Source: a virus
Length of the DNA stretch: 32,322 nt
Reading direction: 5' to 3' (one strand)
Virus record (IMG/VR): IMGVR_UViG_3300027754_002085
Coordinates: 1 to 32,322 of that record
Shown: piece by piece, positions 1 through 8,469 of the stretch
Position numbering within the stretch: the first letter of the stretch is position 1
How the letters are laid out: each line of letters starts with the position of its first letter
Notes under the pieces: generated by a model
The model's input: the letters and a program-made list of their open reading frames with translations, nothing else
Database searches by the model: none
What the model was told of the DNA's origin: nothing
Translations under genes and position numbers: made by a program

Positions 1-1747
<1,747 letters not shown>

Positions 1748-1764
1748 AATGTTCCTCGATATGA

Positions 1765-1772
1765 TATTTATC
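1765..1772 (-). promoter_or_regulatory. Putative T4-type late promoter box (GATAAATA)
   Basis: The minus strand reads GATAAATA, one mismatch from the T4 late consensus TATAAATA, ending 18 bases before the Fe-S carrier ATG. Similar boxes with similar spacing precede six other transcription units in the window. It has no -35 box, as expected for sliding-clamp-activated late promoters. Confidence 0.45.
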
Positions 1773-1806
1773 GAAACACTTTTATAACCTTAATGTAAAT
1801 ACAATT

Positions 1807-2094
1807 ATGTTTTTAGCGCAAGAATATACAACTCAAACTCACACTAGAAAAAGTAAATTGGGCACGGATCACACCTACAGTAGGGAAAGGACTGTGCTGT
1901 TATTTCGTTGTGACTCCTGTAATGAAACGTTTAAAAGAGAAAAGGGCTCAATGGATCCAAAGCGAATCAGCAATAACTACTTTCATGTATGCTCTAACTG
2001 CGATCCTAAAAAATTTGCCCAAAAAAAGGGAGTCGAAAATAGACTCCTTTGGGATATGAAAGCCAGTAGCTTGGACGATGTTTCTAAACTGTAG
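1807..2094 (+). CDS. Small zinc-ribbon protein, function unknown
   Basis: A 95-aa basic protein with two CxxC knuckles (C35/C38 and C62/C65) separated by 23 residues, a classic treble-clef or zinc-ribbon spacing. It is transcribed divergently from the Fe-S carrier across a 59-base gap, and its last 11 bases overlap the 3' end of the convergent superoxide dismutase gene. The C-terminal HVCSNCDPKKFAQKKGVENR resembles small conserved proteins I associate with T4-like cyanophages, often with nucleic-acid-linked roles, but no activity can be inferred. Highly charged ends (Lys/Arg) fit DNA or RNA binding. Confidence 0.75.
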   Translation: MFLAQEYTTQTHTRKSKLGTDHTYSRERTVLLFRCDSCNETFKREKGSMDPKRISNNYFHVCSNCDPKKFAQKKGVENRLLWDMKASSLDDVSKL

Positions 2095-2641
2095 CCAATC
2101 TTTCGTTAACCACTTCCCAGTTGATAATTTTCCAAGTATTTTCTAAATACTTTTTCTTATCGCTTTGATAGTCCAATGCCCAGGCATGCTCCCACCAGTC
2201 AATTAACATGGCTATGTCTTTACGTATTTCATGATTCACAATGGTTTTGATACCGCCATTCAAATCCATGTAAACCCAGCCGCTACCTTGTATACTCATG
2301 GCTTGTTTTAAAACTGCTTCTTTGAAAGCGTCAAAACTTTTGTATTTTTTGTTGATAATTTCAGCGGATTTACCAGTGGGTGGATTTTTTGAACTGGGTT
2401 CTTTTAGTCCTGGAAAATACAAGTTGTGCAAAAATGCACCAGCTTTATTGAACTTATCATCACCCTCACCTTTGTTAAATCTATCCACATAGGCCTGCGC
2501 TAGATTGGCATAATGATAATTTATAGTTTCCTTACTGATAACAGGACTAAGACCATCCTTACTGTAAGGTAGCTTTAATAATTCTAACTTTTCTTGCTTT
2601 CCTTCAAGAATTGCTAGATATCTTTCAATTTCATTATCCAT
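2084..2641 (-). CDS. sodA: Fe/Mn-type superoxide dismutase
   Basis: The 185-aa product has the full Fe/Mn SOD fold. It shows LPYSKDGLSPVIS at the N-terminus and the four metal ligands H43 (TINYHYANL), H72 (AFLHNLYF), D148 and H152 (DWWEHAWALDY). GSGWV lies at 119-123 and INWEVVNER near the end. It would dismute superoxide to oxygen and hydrogen peroxide in the cytoplasm. Gly68, four residues before H72, is the MnSOD-like choice. However, the position that normally carries the MnSOD active-site Gln is His137 (VNHE), as in some archaeal and actinobacterial or cambialistic enzymes, so metal preference is uncertain. It overlaps the convergent zinc-ribbon gene by 11 bases. Phage-borne SODs are uncommon and could protect late infection from oxidative damage. 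The symbol is used loosely for the family. Confidence 0.92.
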   Translation of the reverse strand: MDNEIERYLAILEGKQEKLELLKLPYSKDGLSPVISKETINYHYANLAQAYVDRFNKGEGDDKFNKAGAFLHNLYFPGLKEPSSKNPPTGKSAEIINKKYKSFDAFKEAVLKQAMSIQGSGWVYMDLNGGIKTIVNHEIRKDIAMLIDWWEHAWALDYQSDKKKYLENTWKIINWEVVNERLATV

Positions 2642-2655
2642 AATTTATTTAGTAT

Positions 2656-2663
2656 CATAAATA
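2656..2663 (+). promoter_or_regulatory. Putative T4-type late promoter box (CATAAATA)
   Basis: CATAAATA lies 24 bases before the ATG of the Ala/Pro-rich protein and is followed by a strong GGGAGG ribosome binding site. One mismatch from the T4 late consensus, and no -35 element is visible. Confidence 0.4.
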
Positions 2664-2686
2664 GAATTACAAGGGAGGAACACCAA

Positions 2687-2989
2687 ATGTTCAAAGCAAT
2701 CAAAGAGTTTTTTGTAGGTAAGCCTAAAGAGGCACCAGTAGTAGAATCAGCACCAGCACCAGCACCAGCACCAGCACCAGTAGTAGAATCAGCACCGTAT
2801 AAAGTGCCTGAGCCAGCAGCCACTACGCCAATTCCATTGGTAGTAGAATCAGTTGTTGAAGTGCCGGCACCAATTGTTGCAGAAGTTGCTCAAGTATCAA
2901 AGACCACGCCAGCTAAAAAAGCACCAGCAAAGAAACAACAATACACTAAGAAAAATTCAGCACCACGTGCGCCAAAAACGCCTAAATAA
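2687..2989 (+). CDS. Small Ala/Pro-rich protein with basic tail, function unknown
   Basis: A 100-aa low-complexity protein. It starts with a short amphipathic MFKAIKEFFVGKP segment, continues with an acidic Ala-Pro-Val linker containing the repeated VVESAP unit (three copies of VVES in all), and ends in a Lys-rich tail (KKAPAKKQQYTKK). The ribosome binding site GGGAGG is among the strongest in the window, implying high expression. Its 3' end overlaps the convergent uvsE gene by 8 bases. The layout (helix, extended linker, polycationic tail) suits a nucleic-acid-condensing or scaffold-type protein, which is inference. The opening residues resemble small conserved proteins of T4-like cyanophages as I remember them. 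Confidence 0.7.
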   Translation: MFKAIKEFFVGKPKEAPVVESAPAPAPAPAPVVESAPYKVPEPAATTPIPLVVESVVEVPAPIVAEVAQVSKTTPAKKAPAKKQQYTKKNSAPRAPKTPK

Positions 2990-4010
2990 TATTAGAAGTT
3001 TTTGCCTGCTCATACAATGCAAAACTAGCTAGATTTTTTCCTTTGCTTTCACACATGATATCGTGTGTGTTTAGAAAGCTCAACGCCCATTCGTTGGTTA
3101 CTGTATTCCAGTAAAAATCTGAATGTGCTCTGAGCTTTTGTTTCTTGTATCCATTTAGAAGAAGCTCTGAGTGAACAGGTGCTAGATCAGTGTCGTGATC
3201 CACAAGATAATCTTCACGAGATACTGAATAATGCATAGTAGGGCGCAGACCACGCCAACTATCCACGACACGCTTAACACGATCGTCTGTTGGATTGAGA
3301 TATTCCCCTTCACGAATCCAATGATGGTGTACGTCGAGTACAATAGGAACGATGTCGCTAATAGTAAGACAGTCATCTAATCCCCATGAGTTTTCTTCGT
3401 TTTCAATTGTAATACAATTCCGGGCTTCGGGGGTAAGGCGTTTGTAGGCAGAGCGTATGCCTTCGGGACCTTGTTTACCCGAGATGTGTACGTTGATTTT
3501 AAAATCCTGGAAGGATTTACCGTAGCCCATGTAGCGTGCCATATCAGCATGATATTCAAACTCCTCTATTGATCTTTCGACAATGCCTTCGTTAATACTA
3601 GCAAGAACAGTAAACTGACCAGGATGCATACTAAGACGGGTATTGCTTGCACGAGCACTAGAACCAATAAGGTAAAAATTGCGCTCAAGATAGTCAACAA
3701 CGTCAGGCCTACGCCAAAAATAACACCAAGTACGCTCAGTATAAGCGGGGAGAATATCACTGCTAAGACGCACCATACGAAGATTTTCATTAAGTTCCCC
3801 TACCTTGTTTACTAATTTTTGTGTAGCTGTTAAATTTTGAACCATTAAGTCCCATAGCTTTTGCTCTGCAACTTCTTTTGTTTGTCTATTTAACCAACTA
3901 ATAGTGGTGGCTCCAGTGTTGTATTGTTTACAGTCATCAGTGGGTTTGATACCTTTAACTTGTGAAGGGTCATCAATCCATTTGCAGGCAAAGCCTATAC
4001 GTTTAATCAC
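2982..4010 (-). CDS. uvsE: UV-damage endonuclease UvsE (UVDE family)
   Basis: The 342-aa protein reads as a complete UVDE TIM barrel. Metal-ligand and family motifs appear in order: RLSMHPGQF (H129), NVHISG (H175), TIENEENSWGLDD (E203 to E206), PIVLDVHHHWI (D226, H228-H230), HYSVSRE (H260) and LRAHSDFYW (H296, D298). Family members nick DNA 5' of cyclobutane dimers, 6-4 photoproducts and abasic sites using Mn and Zn, giving a light-independent repair route that suits a phage of sunlit water. It has its own TTGACA-N17-TATAAT promoter, which overlaps the end of the upstream glycosyltransferase gene, so it is probably an early gene. No internal disruption is seen. Confidence 0.95.
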   Translation of the reverse strand: MIKRIGFACKWIDDPSQVKGIKPTDDCKQYNTGATTISWLNRQTKEVAEQKLWDLMVQNLTATQKLVNKVGELNENLRMVRLSSDILPAYTERTWCYFWRRPDVVDYLERNFYLIGSSARASNTRLSMHPGQFTVLASINEGIVERSIEEFEYHADMARYMGYGKSFQDFKINVHISGKQGPEGIRSAYKRLTPEARNCITIENEENSWGLDDCLTISDIVPIVLDVHHHWIREGEYLNPTDDRVKRVVDSWRGLRPTMHYSVSREDYLVDHDTDLAPVHSELLLNGYKKQKLRAHSDFYWNTVTNEWALSFLNTHDIMCESKGKNLASFALYEQAKTSNII

Positions 4011-4042
4011 AATCTGCTTTCTATGTTGTTACGGACAGTTAT

Positions 4043-4071
4043 ATTATAACGCAATAATTGGTACATGTCAA
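4043..4071 (-). promoter_or_regulatory. Sigma70-type promoter for uvsE
   Basis: The minus strand has TTGACA at 4071-4066, a 17-base spacer and TATAAT at 4048-4043, both boxes matching the consensus exactly. The uvsE ATG follows at 4010. The -35 box overlaps the stop codon of the glycosyltransferase gene. Confidence 0.85.
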
Positions 4072-4865
4072 CACCAGTTTTTCACTATGATCGGATCTTT
4101 TACTTGTTGTGGTTTTGGATCACCGTGAAACACCAATATCGATGTTGCATCTTTTATTTTTGGTTCAACAATTGACGCAAATTTTCTATCTCTACCAATT
4201 CCAATAACATCATTACGTTCACGCACTTCCCATTTATAACTTTGACACCATTCATCAGGCCAAAAATCAAACCCGTCTTTAATTTGGTCATATAACCAAT
4301 CTTGGTCACCGTGAAGCCTTTTGGTAATAGATAAGTCTTGTATTAGGTTGTCCCATATATGGGGCATGGTCCTTGATTCAAATCTAAATATAGAGCTGTT
4401 AAATCTTTTCCAATCTGGAACAGTTGATCTTGTAAAGTCTCTAATAATACAAAATTTACCCAAACTGTAATGCCAAAACATATCAATGTTTTTTACAATA
4501 ACAATATCCAAGTCTAAAAATAGTAATTCGCCAGTTAATGGAAAATCTCTACTAAACACGTAGGGCTTGTACCACCAACCTTGCAAACTAGTTCCAGTTG
4601 GTAATGATATAACTTTTATTTCAGGATTTAATCCAGTTGGATCTTCAGTCATACAGGCAAACCCAACGTTGCCAGTTGTATGCCGTTTGACCATATTGTA
4701 AAGTCGATTTACATAGTCAGCATTATACTTTGTTCCATATTTTAAACATATGGCCCAACGTTGGAGATGCTCATTACCTACATTTGAAATTTTTGAAATT
4801 GCTTTTTCTAACTTGGCTTGAGCTTTTTGTGCTTTACGCTGTTCTTTAGTTAAAATTTTTAACAT
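4068..4865 (-). CDS. GT-A fold glycosyltransferase (GT8-like)
   Basis: A 265-aa protein with a DxD nucleotide-sugar/metal site D118-L119-D120 in ELLFLDLDIVIV. An HGDQDW motif at 185-190 matches the G-D-Q-D segment of GT8-like and phage GT-A enzymes. A C-terminal VFHGDPKP (H247, G248) corresponds to the HxGxxKP motif that binds the diphosphate. The first 30 residues are a Lys/Gln-rich helix, possibly membrane- or partner-associating. It overlaps the 3' end of kdsA by 20 bases, so they are translationally linked. Sugar donor and acceptor are unknown; with KdsA beside it, a KDO-containing or LPS-like glycan, or glycosylation of a tail protein, is plausible. Confidence 0.82.
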   Translation of the reverse strand: MLKILTKEQRKAQKAQAKLEKAISKISNVGNEHLQRWAICLKYGTKYNADYVNRLYNMVKRHTTGNVGFACMTEDPTGLNPEIKVISLPTGTSLQGWWYKPYVFSRDFPLTGELLFLDLDIVIVKNIDMFWHYSLGKFCIIRDFTRSTVPDWKRFNSSIFRFESRTMPHIWDNLIQDLSITKRLHGDQDWLYDQIKDGFDFWPDEWCQSYKWEVRERNDVIGIGRDRKFASIVEPKIKDATSILVFHGDPKPQQVKDPIIVKNWC

Positions 4866-5673
4866 TACTATGAATAAAATTTAGCTGACTTATTAATACT
4901 CTTAGATCTCGTAATGGAATCATATTTGGTCCATCACTAGGAGCCTTATCAGGATTTTCGTGTGTCTCAATAAACACAGCACTCACACATCCAGTAGCTA
5001 CCGCGGCCCTAGATAGAAAGGGAACCATTTTTCTGTCTCCCCCAGATTTGTCACCAAGACCTCCAGGTTGCTGGACACTATGTGTACAGTCAAAAACCAC
5101 GGGATAACCAGTACTTGCCATAATAGGTAAACTACGCATATCGACCACAAGATTATTGTATCCATGACTATATCCTCTTTCACATAACATTATATTGTCG
5201 TTGCCTGTTGAAGCAATTTTTTCTGCAACATTTTTCATATCCCAAGGTGCTAAAAATTGTCCTTTTTTAACATTGATAGGTTTGCCAGTCGCACCTGCAG
5301 CCAAAAGTAAATCAGTTTGTCTGCATAAAAATGCGGGTATTTGTAGCATACTAACTGATTCTGCTACAATGTCTGCTTGTGATGATTCGTGTATGTCTGT
5401 GATAGTGGGCACACCCAGTTTGTTGGACACTGTTTTTAAAATTTCCAACCCTTGTTCCATGCCCACACCACGTTTAGAAGAAACACTTGTTCTGTTAGCT
5501 TTATCAAAACTACTTTTATAAATGAACTGAACATTTAAATCTTTGCAAATGCGTCTTACTTCCAACGCAATGGCCATGGCATGAGTCAGATCTTCAATCT
5601 GACACGGCCCAGCTATAACTGTTAAGGGTTGATTTTTGTCAATTTTAAAATGTTCAAGTTCAATTGTTTTCAT
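4846..5673 (-). CDS. kdsA: 3-deoxy-8-phosphooctulonate synthase (KDO-8-P synthase), Cys-type
   Basis: The enzyme condenses phosphoenolpyruvate with arabinose-5-phosphate to make KDO-8-phosphate, the precursor of the inner-core sugar of lipopolysaccharide. Visible landmarks: VIAGPCQIED, FIYKSSFDKANRTS, RGVGMEQGLEIL, ICERGY-type MLCERGYSHGYNNLVVDMRS, FDCTHSVQQPGG and FIETHENPDKAPSDGPNM. Cys24 in AGPC is the metal-binding Cys of the metal-dependent class (as in Aquifex), where E. coli KdsA has Asn. I chose the ATG at 5673: it follows the QueD stop by one base and gives 275 aa, close to the usual 280; an upstream ATG at 5739 would add 22 residues lying inside the QueD gene. No kdsB or kdsC is present in the window. 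Confidence 0.94.
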   Translation of the reverse strand: MKTIELEHFKIDKNQPLTVIAGPCQIEDLTHAMAIALEVRRICKDLNVQFIYKSSFDKANRTSVSSKRGVGMEQGLEILKTVSNKLGVPTITDIHESSQADIVAESVSMLQIPAFLCRQTDLLLAAGATGKPINVKKGQFLAPWDMKNVAEKIASTGNDNIMLCERGYSHGYNNLVVDMRSLPIMASTGYPVVFDCTHSVQQPGGLGDKSGGDRKMVPFLSRAAVATGCVSAVFIETHENPDKAPSDGPNMIPLRDLRVLISQLNFIHSNVKNFN

Positions 5674-5674
5674 A

Positions 5675-6157
5675 TTAGTCAATAAATTCGTTATCTTCGC
5701 GAGCGCCTTGACGTCCAGCCATGTTGTTATCAGTTTCACGAACTTCTACACGAGTACACCAAACACGGTCTGCTTCTGCTGTGCCACAACTTGGCAAGAA
5801 AATAGTGTTAATATATTCGTACAAGAAATCAGCAATACCTTCACAGCCAGTGCGCTCAACTTCTGTAATTTTAGCAAGGCCAAGTTTGCCCAAGTTAATA
5901 AGTGCATCACGATGTGGATCGTCTTGTGCTACTAGTAAAGTATGATCAAACCACTCTTCTAGTTTGTCTTTGAGTGGGCGTAATCCACCAAAGTCAGTTA
6001 CCCAATTACGGGCATCTAGTGTATCAGCCTCAAATTCAAAATGGAATGATAGTGCGTATCCATGAATTAAATTACAATGACTATCTGCCCGCCATTGACG
6101 ATAACACACTGGTCCAATTTGATTGTAAGTCTTAGTACTAAAATATTTTTTTGCCAT
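5675..6157 (-). CDS. 6-pyruvoyl/6-carboxy-tetrahydropterin synthase-like protein (QueD family)
   Basis: The 160-aa protein keeps the T-fold core. SHCNLIHGY carries H27, the catalytic-position C28 and H32. DFGGLRPLKDKLEEWFDHTLL contains the D71-H72 pair, and CEGIADFLYEY (E106) and VRVEVRET-type RVEVRET (E141) follow. The usual LHGH zinc site reads IHGY, so one of the three zinc histidines is replaced by Tyr34; I recall similar HGY forms in cyanophage homologues. Family members convert dihydroneopterin triphosphate into pterin or preQ0 precursors. In phages this route can feed queuosine or 7-deazaguanine DNA modification, but folE, queC and queE are not in view. TTAAGGAGAAAACA precedes the ATG. 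Overlap with kdsA suggests cotranscription, not shared function. Confidence 0.85.
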   Translation of the reverse strand: MAKKYFSTKTYNQIGPVCYRQWRADSHCNLIHGYALSFHFEFEADTLDARNWVTDFGGLRPLKDKLEEWFDHTLLVAQDDPHRDALINLGKLGLAKITEVERTGCEGIADFLYEYINTIFLPSCGTAEADRVWCTRVEVRETDNNMAGRQGAREDNEFID

Positions 6158-6193
6158 TGTTTTCTCCTTAAGATTAGCAATGACATGCAGAGT

Positions 6194-6853
6194 TTATATT
6201 GCGGGATGAATGCCTAAGTCCGCATAATGTATATTAACATTAATTGTTTTAAAAGTCAAGTTCTTTGTGTCCATCCACTCACTTGGCATTTGCCAATTCT
6301 CAACATTGTGTATGACAAAGTTGATTTCTGGAAAACAATCATAAATCCTTTTTAAATGGTATAACCAATAACTATGATCAACTGGTGTATCTTTTGTTTT
6401 ACCATAATTCCTTGTGTCTTTATACACATTGTTCAGTTTATTATTTACACTATACAAGTCAAAGCCCAATAGATTTACAGTTTTTGGATTCATGTAACAG
6501 GCAATAACAATGGCAAAAGGACCAGTATTCCAGTGCCAAGGGTCGTCGCGTCTTTCAGGACCTTTGTATGGTAGTTCTGGTAGTAGTTTTACGTTGGGAT
6601 ATTGTGTAAAGTCACCAATCCAATTTGGTCTAGTGTAGACTGGTATTGATGTGTAGTCAGTGTTGGCAACAATTTCAGTTACCATGCGTCGGTCCACTGC
6701 AACTATTTGATCACAGACAAACTCTCTGTGTATTGCATTGCATCCAATTATGTGTGAGTCGATAGAATGTAAGTCAAATGTTTTTCGACTTTCACCATTA
6801 CCTATGACCCAAATTTCATTGTGAGACGATTTGTCCAAATGGCAACCATTCAC
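6194..6853 (-). CDS. Sialyltransferase/MptE-like Rossmann protein, putative glycan enzyme
   Basis: The visible signature is IWVIGNGES near residue 17, then SHIIGCNAIHREFVCDQIVAVD, and a later NTGPFAIVIACYMNPKTVNL followed by LGFDLYS. The pattern nGpS...iigcN...D and G..A...A..lGfD is shared by GT42/GT29-like sialyltransferases and DUF115/MptE-like enzymes, so a sugar or NTP-linked transfer is likely, with moderate certainty. The frame is open up to an ATG at 6985, but that region lies inside the tail-protein gene. A GTG at 6853 has AGAAGGA seven bases upstream and reduces the overlap to 38 bases, giving 219 aa; a TTG at 6838 is the other candidate. It sits directly behind a tail gene and before the queD-kdsA-glycosyltransferase run. 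Confidence 0.65.
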   Translation of the reverse strand: MNGCHLDKSSHNEIWVIGNGESRKTFDLHSIDSHIIGCNAIHREFVCDQIVAVDRRMVTEIVANTDYTSIPVYTRPNWIGDFTQYPNVKLLPELPYKGPERRDDPWHWNTGPFAIVIACYMNPKTVNLLGFDLYSVNNKLNNVYKDTRNYGKTKDTPVDHSYWLYHLKRIYDCFPEINFVIHNVENWQMPSEWMDTKNLTFKTINVNIHYADLGIHPAI

Positions 6854-8348
6854 CGGGCGTTCCTTCTCTAATGCAAATCCATCCAACATAACTTGTAGCT
6901 TCAGGCTGTGTATTCCAACAAATATCGCCCACACTGTATCTTCCTGAAGACGGTATTGTTGTACCTTTGACAAATTTCTTACCATTTAAGTTAACTGCCC
7001 CGCCAACAGTAAATGCCACATCACTTTCTGGATTTGAGACACCAACACTTACTTGACCGTACATTGAAACTCGTCTATTGGTATTGTGTCTGTTACCCAG
7101 TTCAATGGCTCCATCACTTTCTATTTTAAATTCTTGTTCGCTATCACAGTTTATTGTAAATGACTCAGCTACGCTTAGACTATTACCAGTAATTGTTAAT
7201 TGATTATTATCATTAAATTTAATGTGATCACGTGTCAATACAATTTCATTATTTGCACCAACATTTACAACTGTGCGTAAGTTTGCTTCTCCACCAACAA
7301 CCAAAGATTCTAGTGCGCCTACTTTTGTAAGACTACTACTTGTAACACTTTCACCTAATGCGTTTTTGCTTAATACAATATTACCGTTAATTGAGTAATA
7401 TTTTTCATCTGATAAATCTATTGTTTCACTTGACCAAATTCGATCTGGATTGGCGGCATAGGTAAACTGTCTATTTGAATTATCTTGACTCCAAACAATT
7501 CCAGTACCGTAAATTGTACTGTCTTTTGTGGCCTTAAAATATAAGGGTTCAGTTTTTGCATTATGATTTACAAGATCATCTACTTCTAACTTACCATAAA
7601 TTCTAACCACAGCATTTTTGTATTTGGCATGTCCAATATCAATCTCGCCAGTACCACGTAGAGTGATCCTTGCAGTATTGTCCGTGCCTAATTCTAAATT
7701 AGTATTGTTAAACGTGCCAACATAGCCGTAGTCGTTTTTGTAACTGCCCAACACTAGGTCAACATTGTTTTCTTGTATGCCTATGGATCCATTTGGGCTG
7801 TCTGTGTTGATACCTAAACGTGAGTGAATGTGATTAAAAAACGCCCATTCACCAAACGAAACCGCACCCGCTACCTGAAGTTTATGTAACTTGCCCACTG
7901 TTTGTAAATTACTGTGAACTACACTACTGCCTAATTTTTCTGCACTTAGTACTGGAATTTGATCTATACAATAAGAGCGTTCGTTAGCAAGATCTAAGTT
8001 TACTGTACTCCACAGTCTTCCGCCTTCCTTATAAACAAATAAACGGGTAGCCAAACCGTCAGTAAAGTGAAAACCTTTACCATCCAGTTCCTGTTCTGTG
8101 TTGGCAGTGAACGCAAATGGATCTCTGACACCTCCAGATTCTTCTGTAATAATATGCTTTACGTTAATCGTATCAGCAGTAATTGACCCAACTACGTTGA
8201 TATTTCTAGCTATGCTTACATTATCGTTAAATTGACTGGTACCAATAACTTCTAAACTACCAGCGTGGGTTAAGGGACCTTCGGTAAATTTTACTCGAAG
8301 CTTGTCTATTACGAGTTTGTCGTCTACAATGGAAAGCAATTGATTCAT
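6816..8348 (-). CDS. Tail fibre or baseplate-associated structural protein with internal duplication
   Basis: A 510-aa Asn/Ser/Val-rich beta protein. Residues about 78-168 and 269-357 are diverged copies of one module: each contains an RLWSTVNLDL or RIWSSETIDL segment, then the IDQIPVLSAEKLGSSVVHSN or INGNIVLSKNALGESVTSSS type, then a V-GALESLVVGGEA type end. A second part (IELGN, RVSMYGQVSV) is also repeated in weaker form. The last 45 residues (YSVGDICWNTQPEATSYVGW and a following EWLPFG) form a tip-like domain seen at the end of phage tail proteins. AAGAGAGAT lies before the ATG and a CTAAATA-containing late-type box 20 bases upstream. It is divergent from the large tail-fibre gene across 121 bases, which supports a shared virion role. 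Confidence 0.8.
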   Translation of the reverse strand: MNQLLSIVDDKLVIDKLRVKFTEGPLTHAGSLEVIGTSQFNDNVSIARNINVVGSITADTINVKHIITEESGGVRDPFAFTANTEQELDGKGFHFTDGLATRLFVYKEGGRLWSTVNLDLANERSYCIDQIPVLSAEKLGSSVVHSNLQTVGKLHKLQVAGAVSFGEWAFFNHIHSRLGINTDSPNGSIGIQENNVDLVLGSYKNDYGYVGTFNNTNLELGTDNTARITLRGTGEIDIGHAKYKNAVVRIYGKLEVDDLVNHNAKTEPLYFKATKDSTIYGTGIVWSQDNSNRQFTYAANPDRIWSSETIDLSDEKYYSINGNIVLSKNALGESVTSSSLTKVGALESLVVGGEANLRTVVNVGANNEIVLTRDHIKFNDNNQLTITGNSLSVAESFTINCDSEQEFKIESDGAIELGNRHNTNRRVSMYGQVSVGVSNPESDVAFTVGGAVNLNGKKFVKGTTIPSSGRYSVGDICWNTQPEATSYVGWICIREGTPGEWLPFGQIVSQ

Positions 8349-8469
8349 GGAATATCTCTCTTATTCTATATTTAGCTAAGAAACAAAATACAGAAAAAGA
8401 TAGATAATCATATTATGCTACTTTTAACGGTAACATAACATATGAATAAATATAAAAAGAGGTATAAAA
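8349..8469. promoter_or_regulatory. Divergent late control region between the two tail genes
   Basis: This 121-base, very AT-rich gap carries one late-type box per strand: GCTAAATA on the minus strand at 8375-8368 (20 bases before the 510-aa tail gene) and AATAAATA on the plus strand at 8445-8452 (18 bases before the large fibre gene). Each is followed by a purine-rich ribosome binding site (AAGAGAGAT and AAAGAGG). No -35 element stands out, as expected for late promoters. Confidence 0.45.

Noticed and set aside
2614-2823. Gly/Ala repeat frame on the minus strand opposite the Ala/Pro-rich gene
   Set aside because: The GAGAGA pattern is only the complement of the CAGCAC repeat in the real gene, which has a strong ribosome site.
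3182-3815. Hydrophobic frames within uvsE that look like small membrane proteins
   Set aside because: They overlap a complete UVDE gene in other frames and have no ribosome binding sites.
5674-5739. N-terminal extension of KdsA to the ATG at 5739
   Set aside because: It lies within the QueD gene, has no family counterpart, and the ATG at 5673 abuts the QueD stop in the normal local style.
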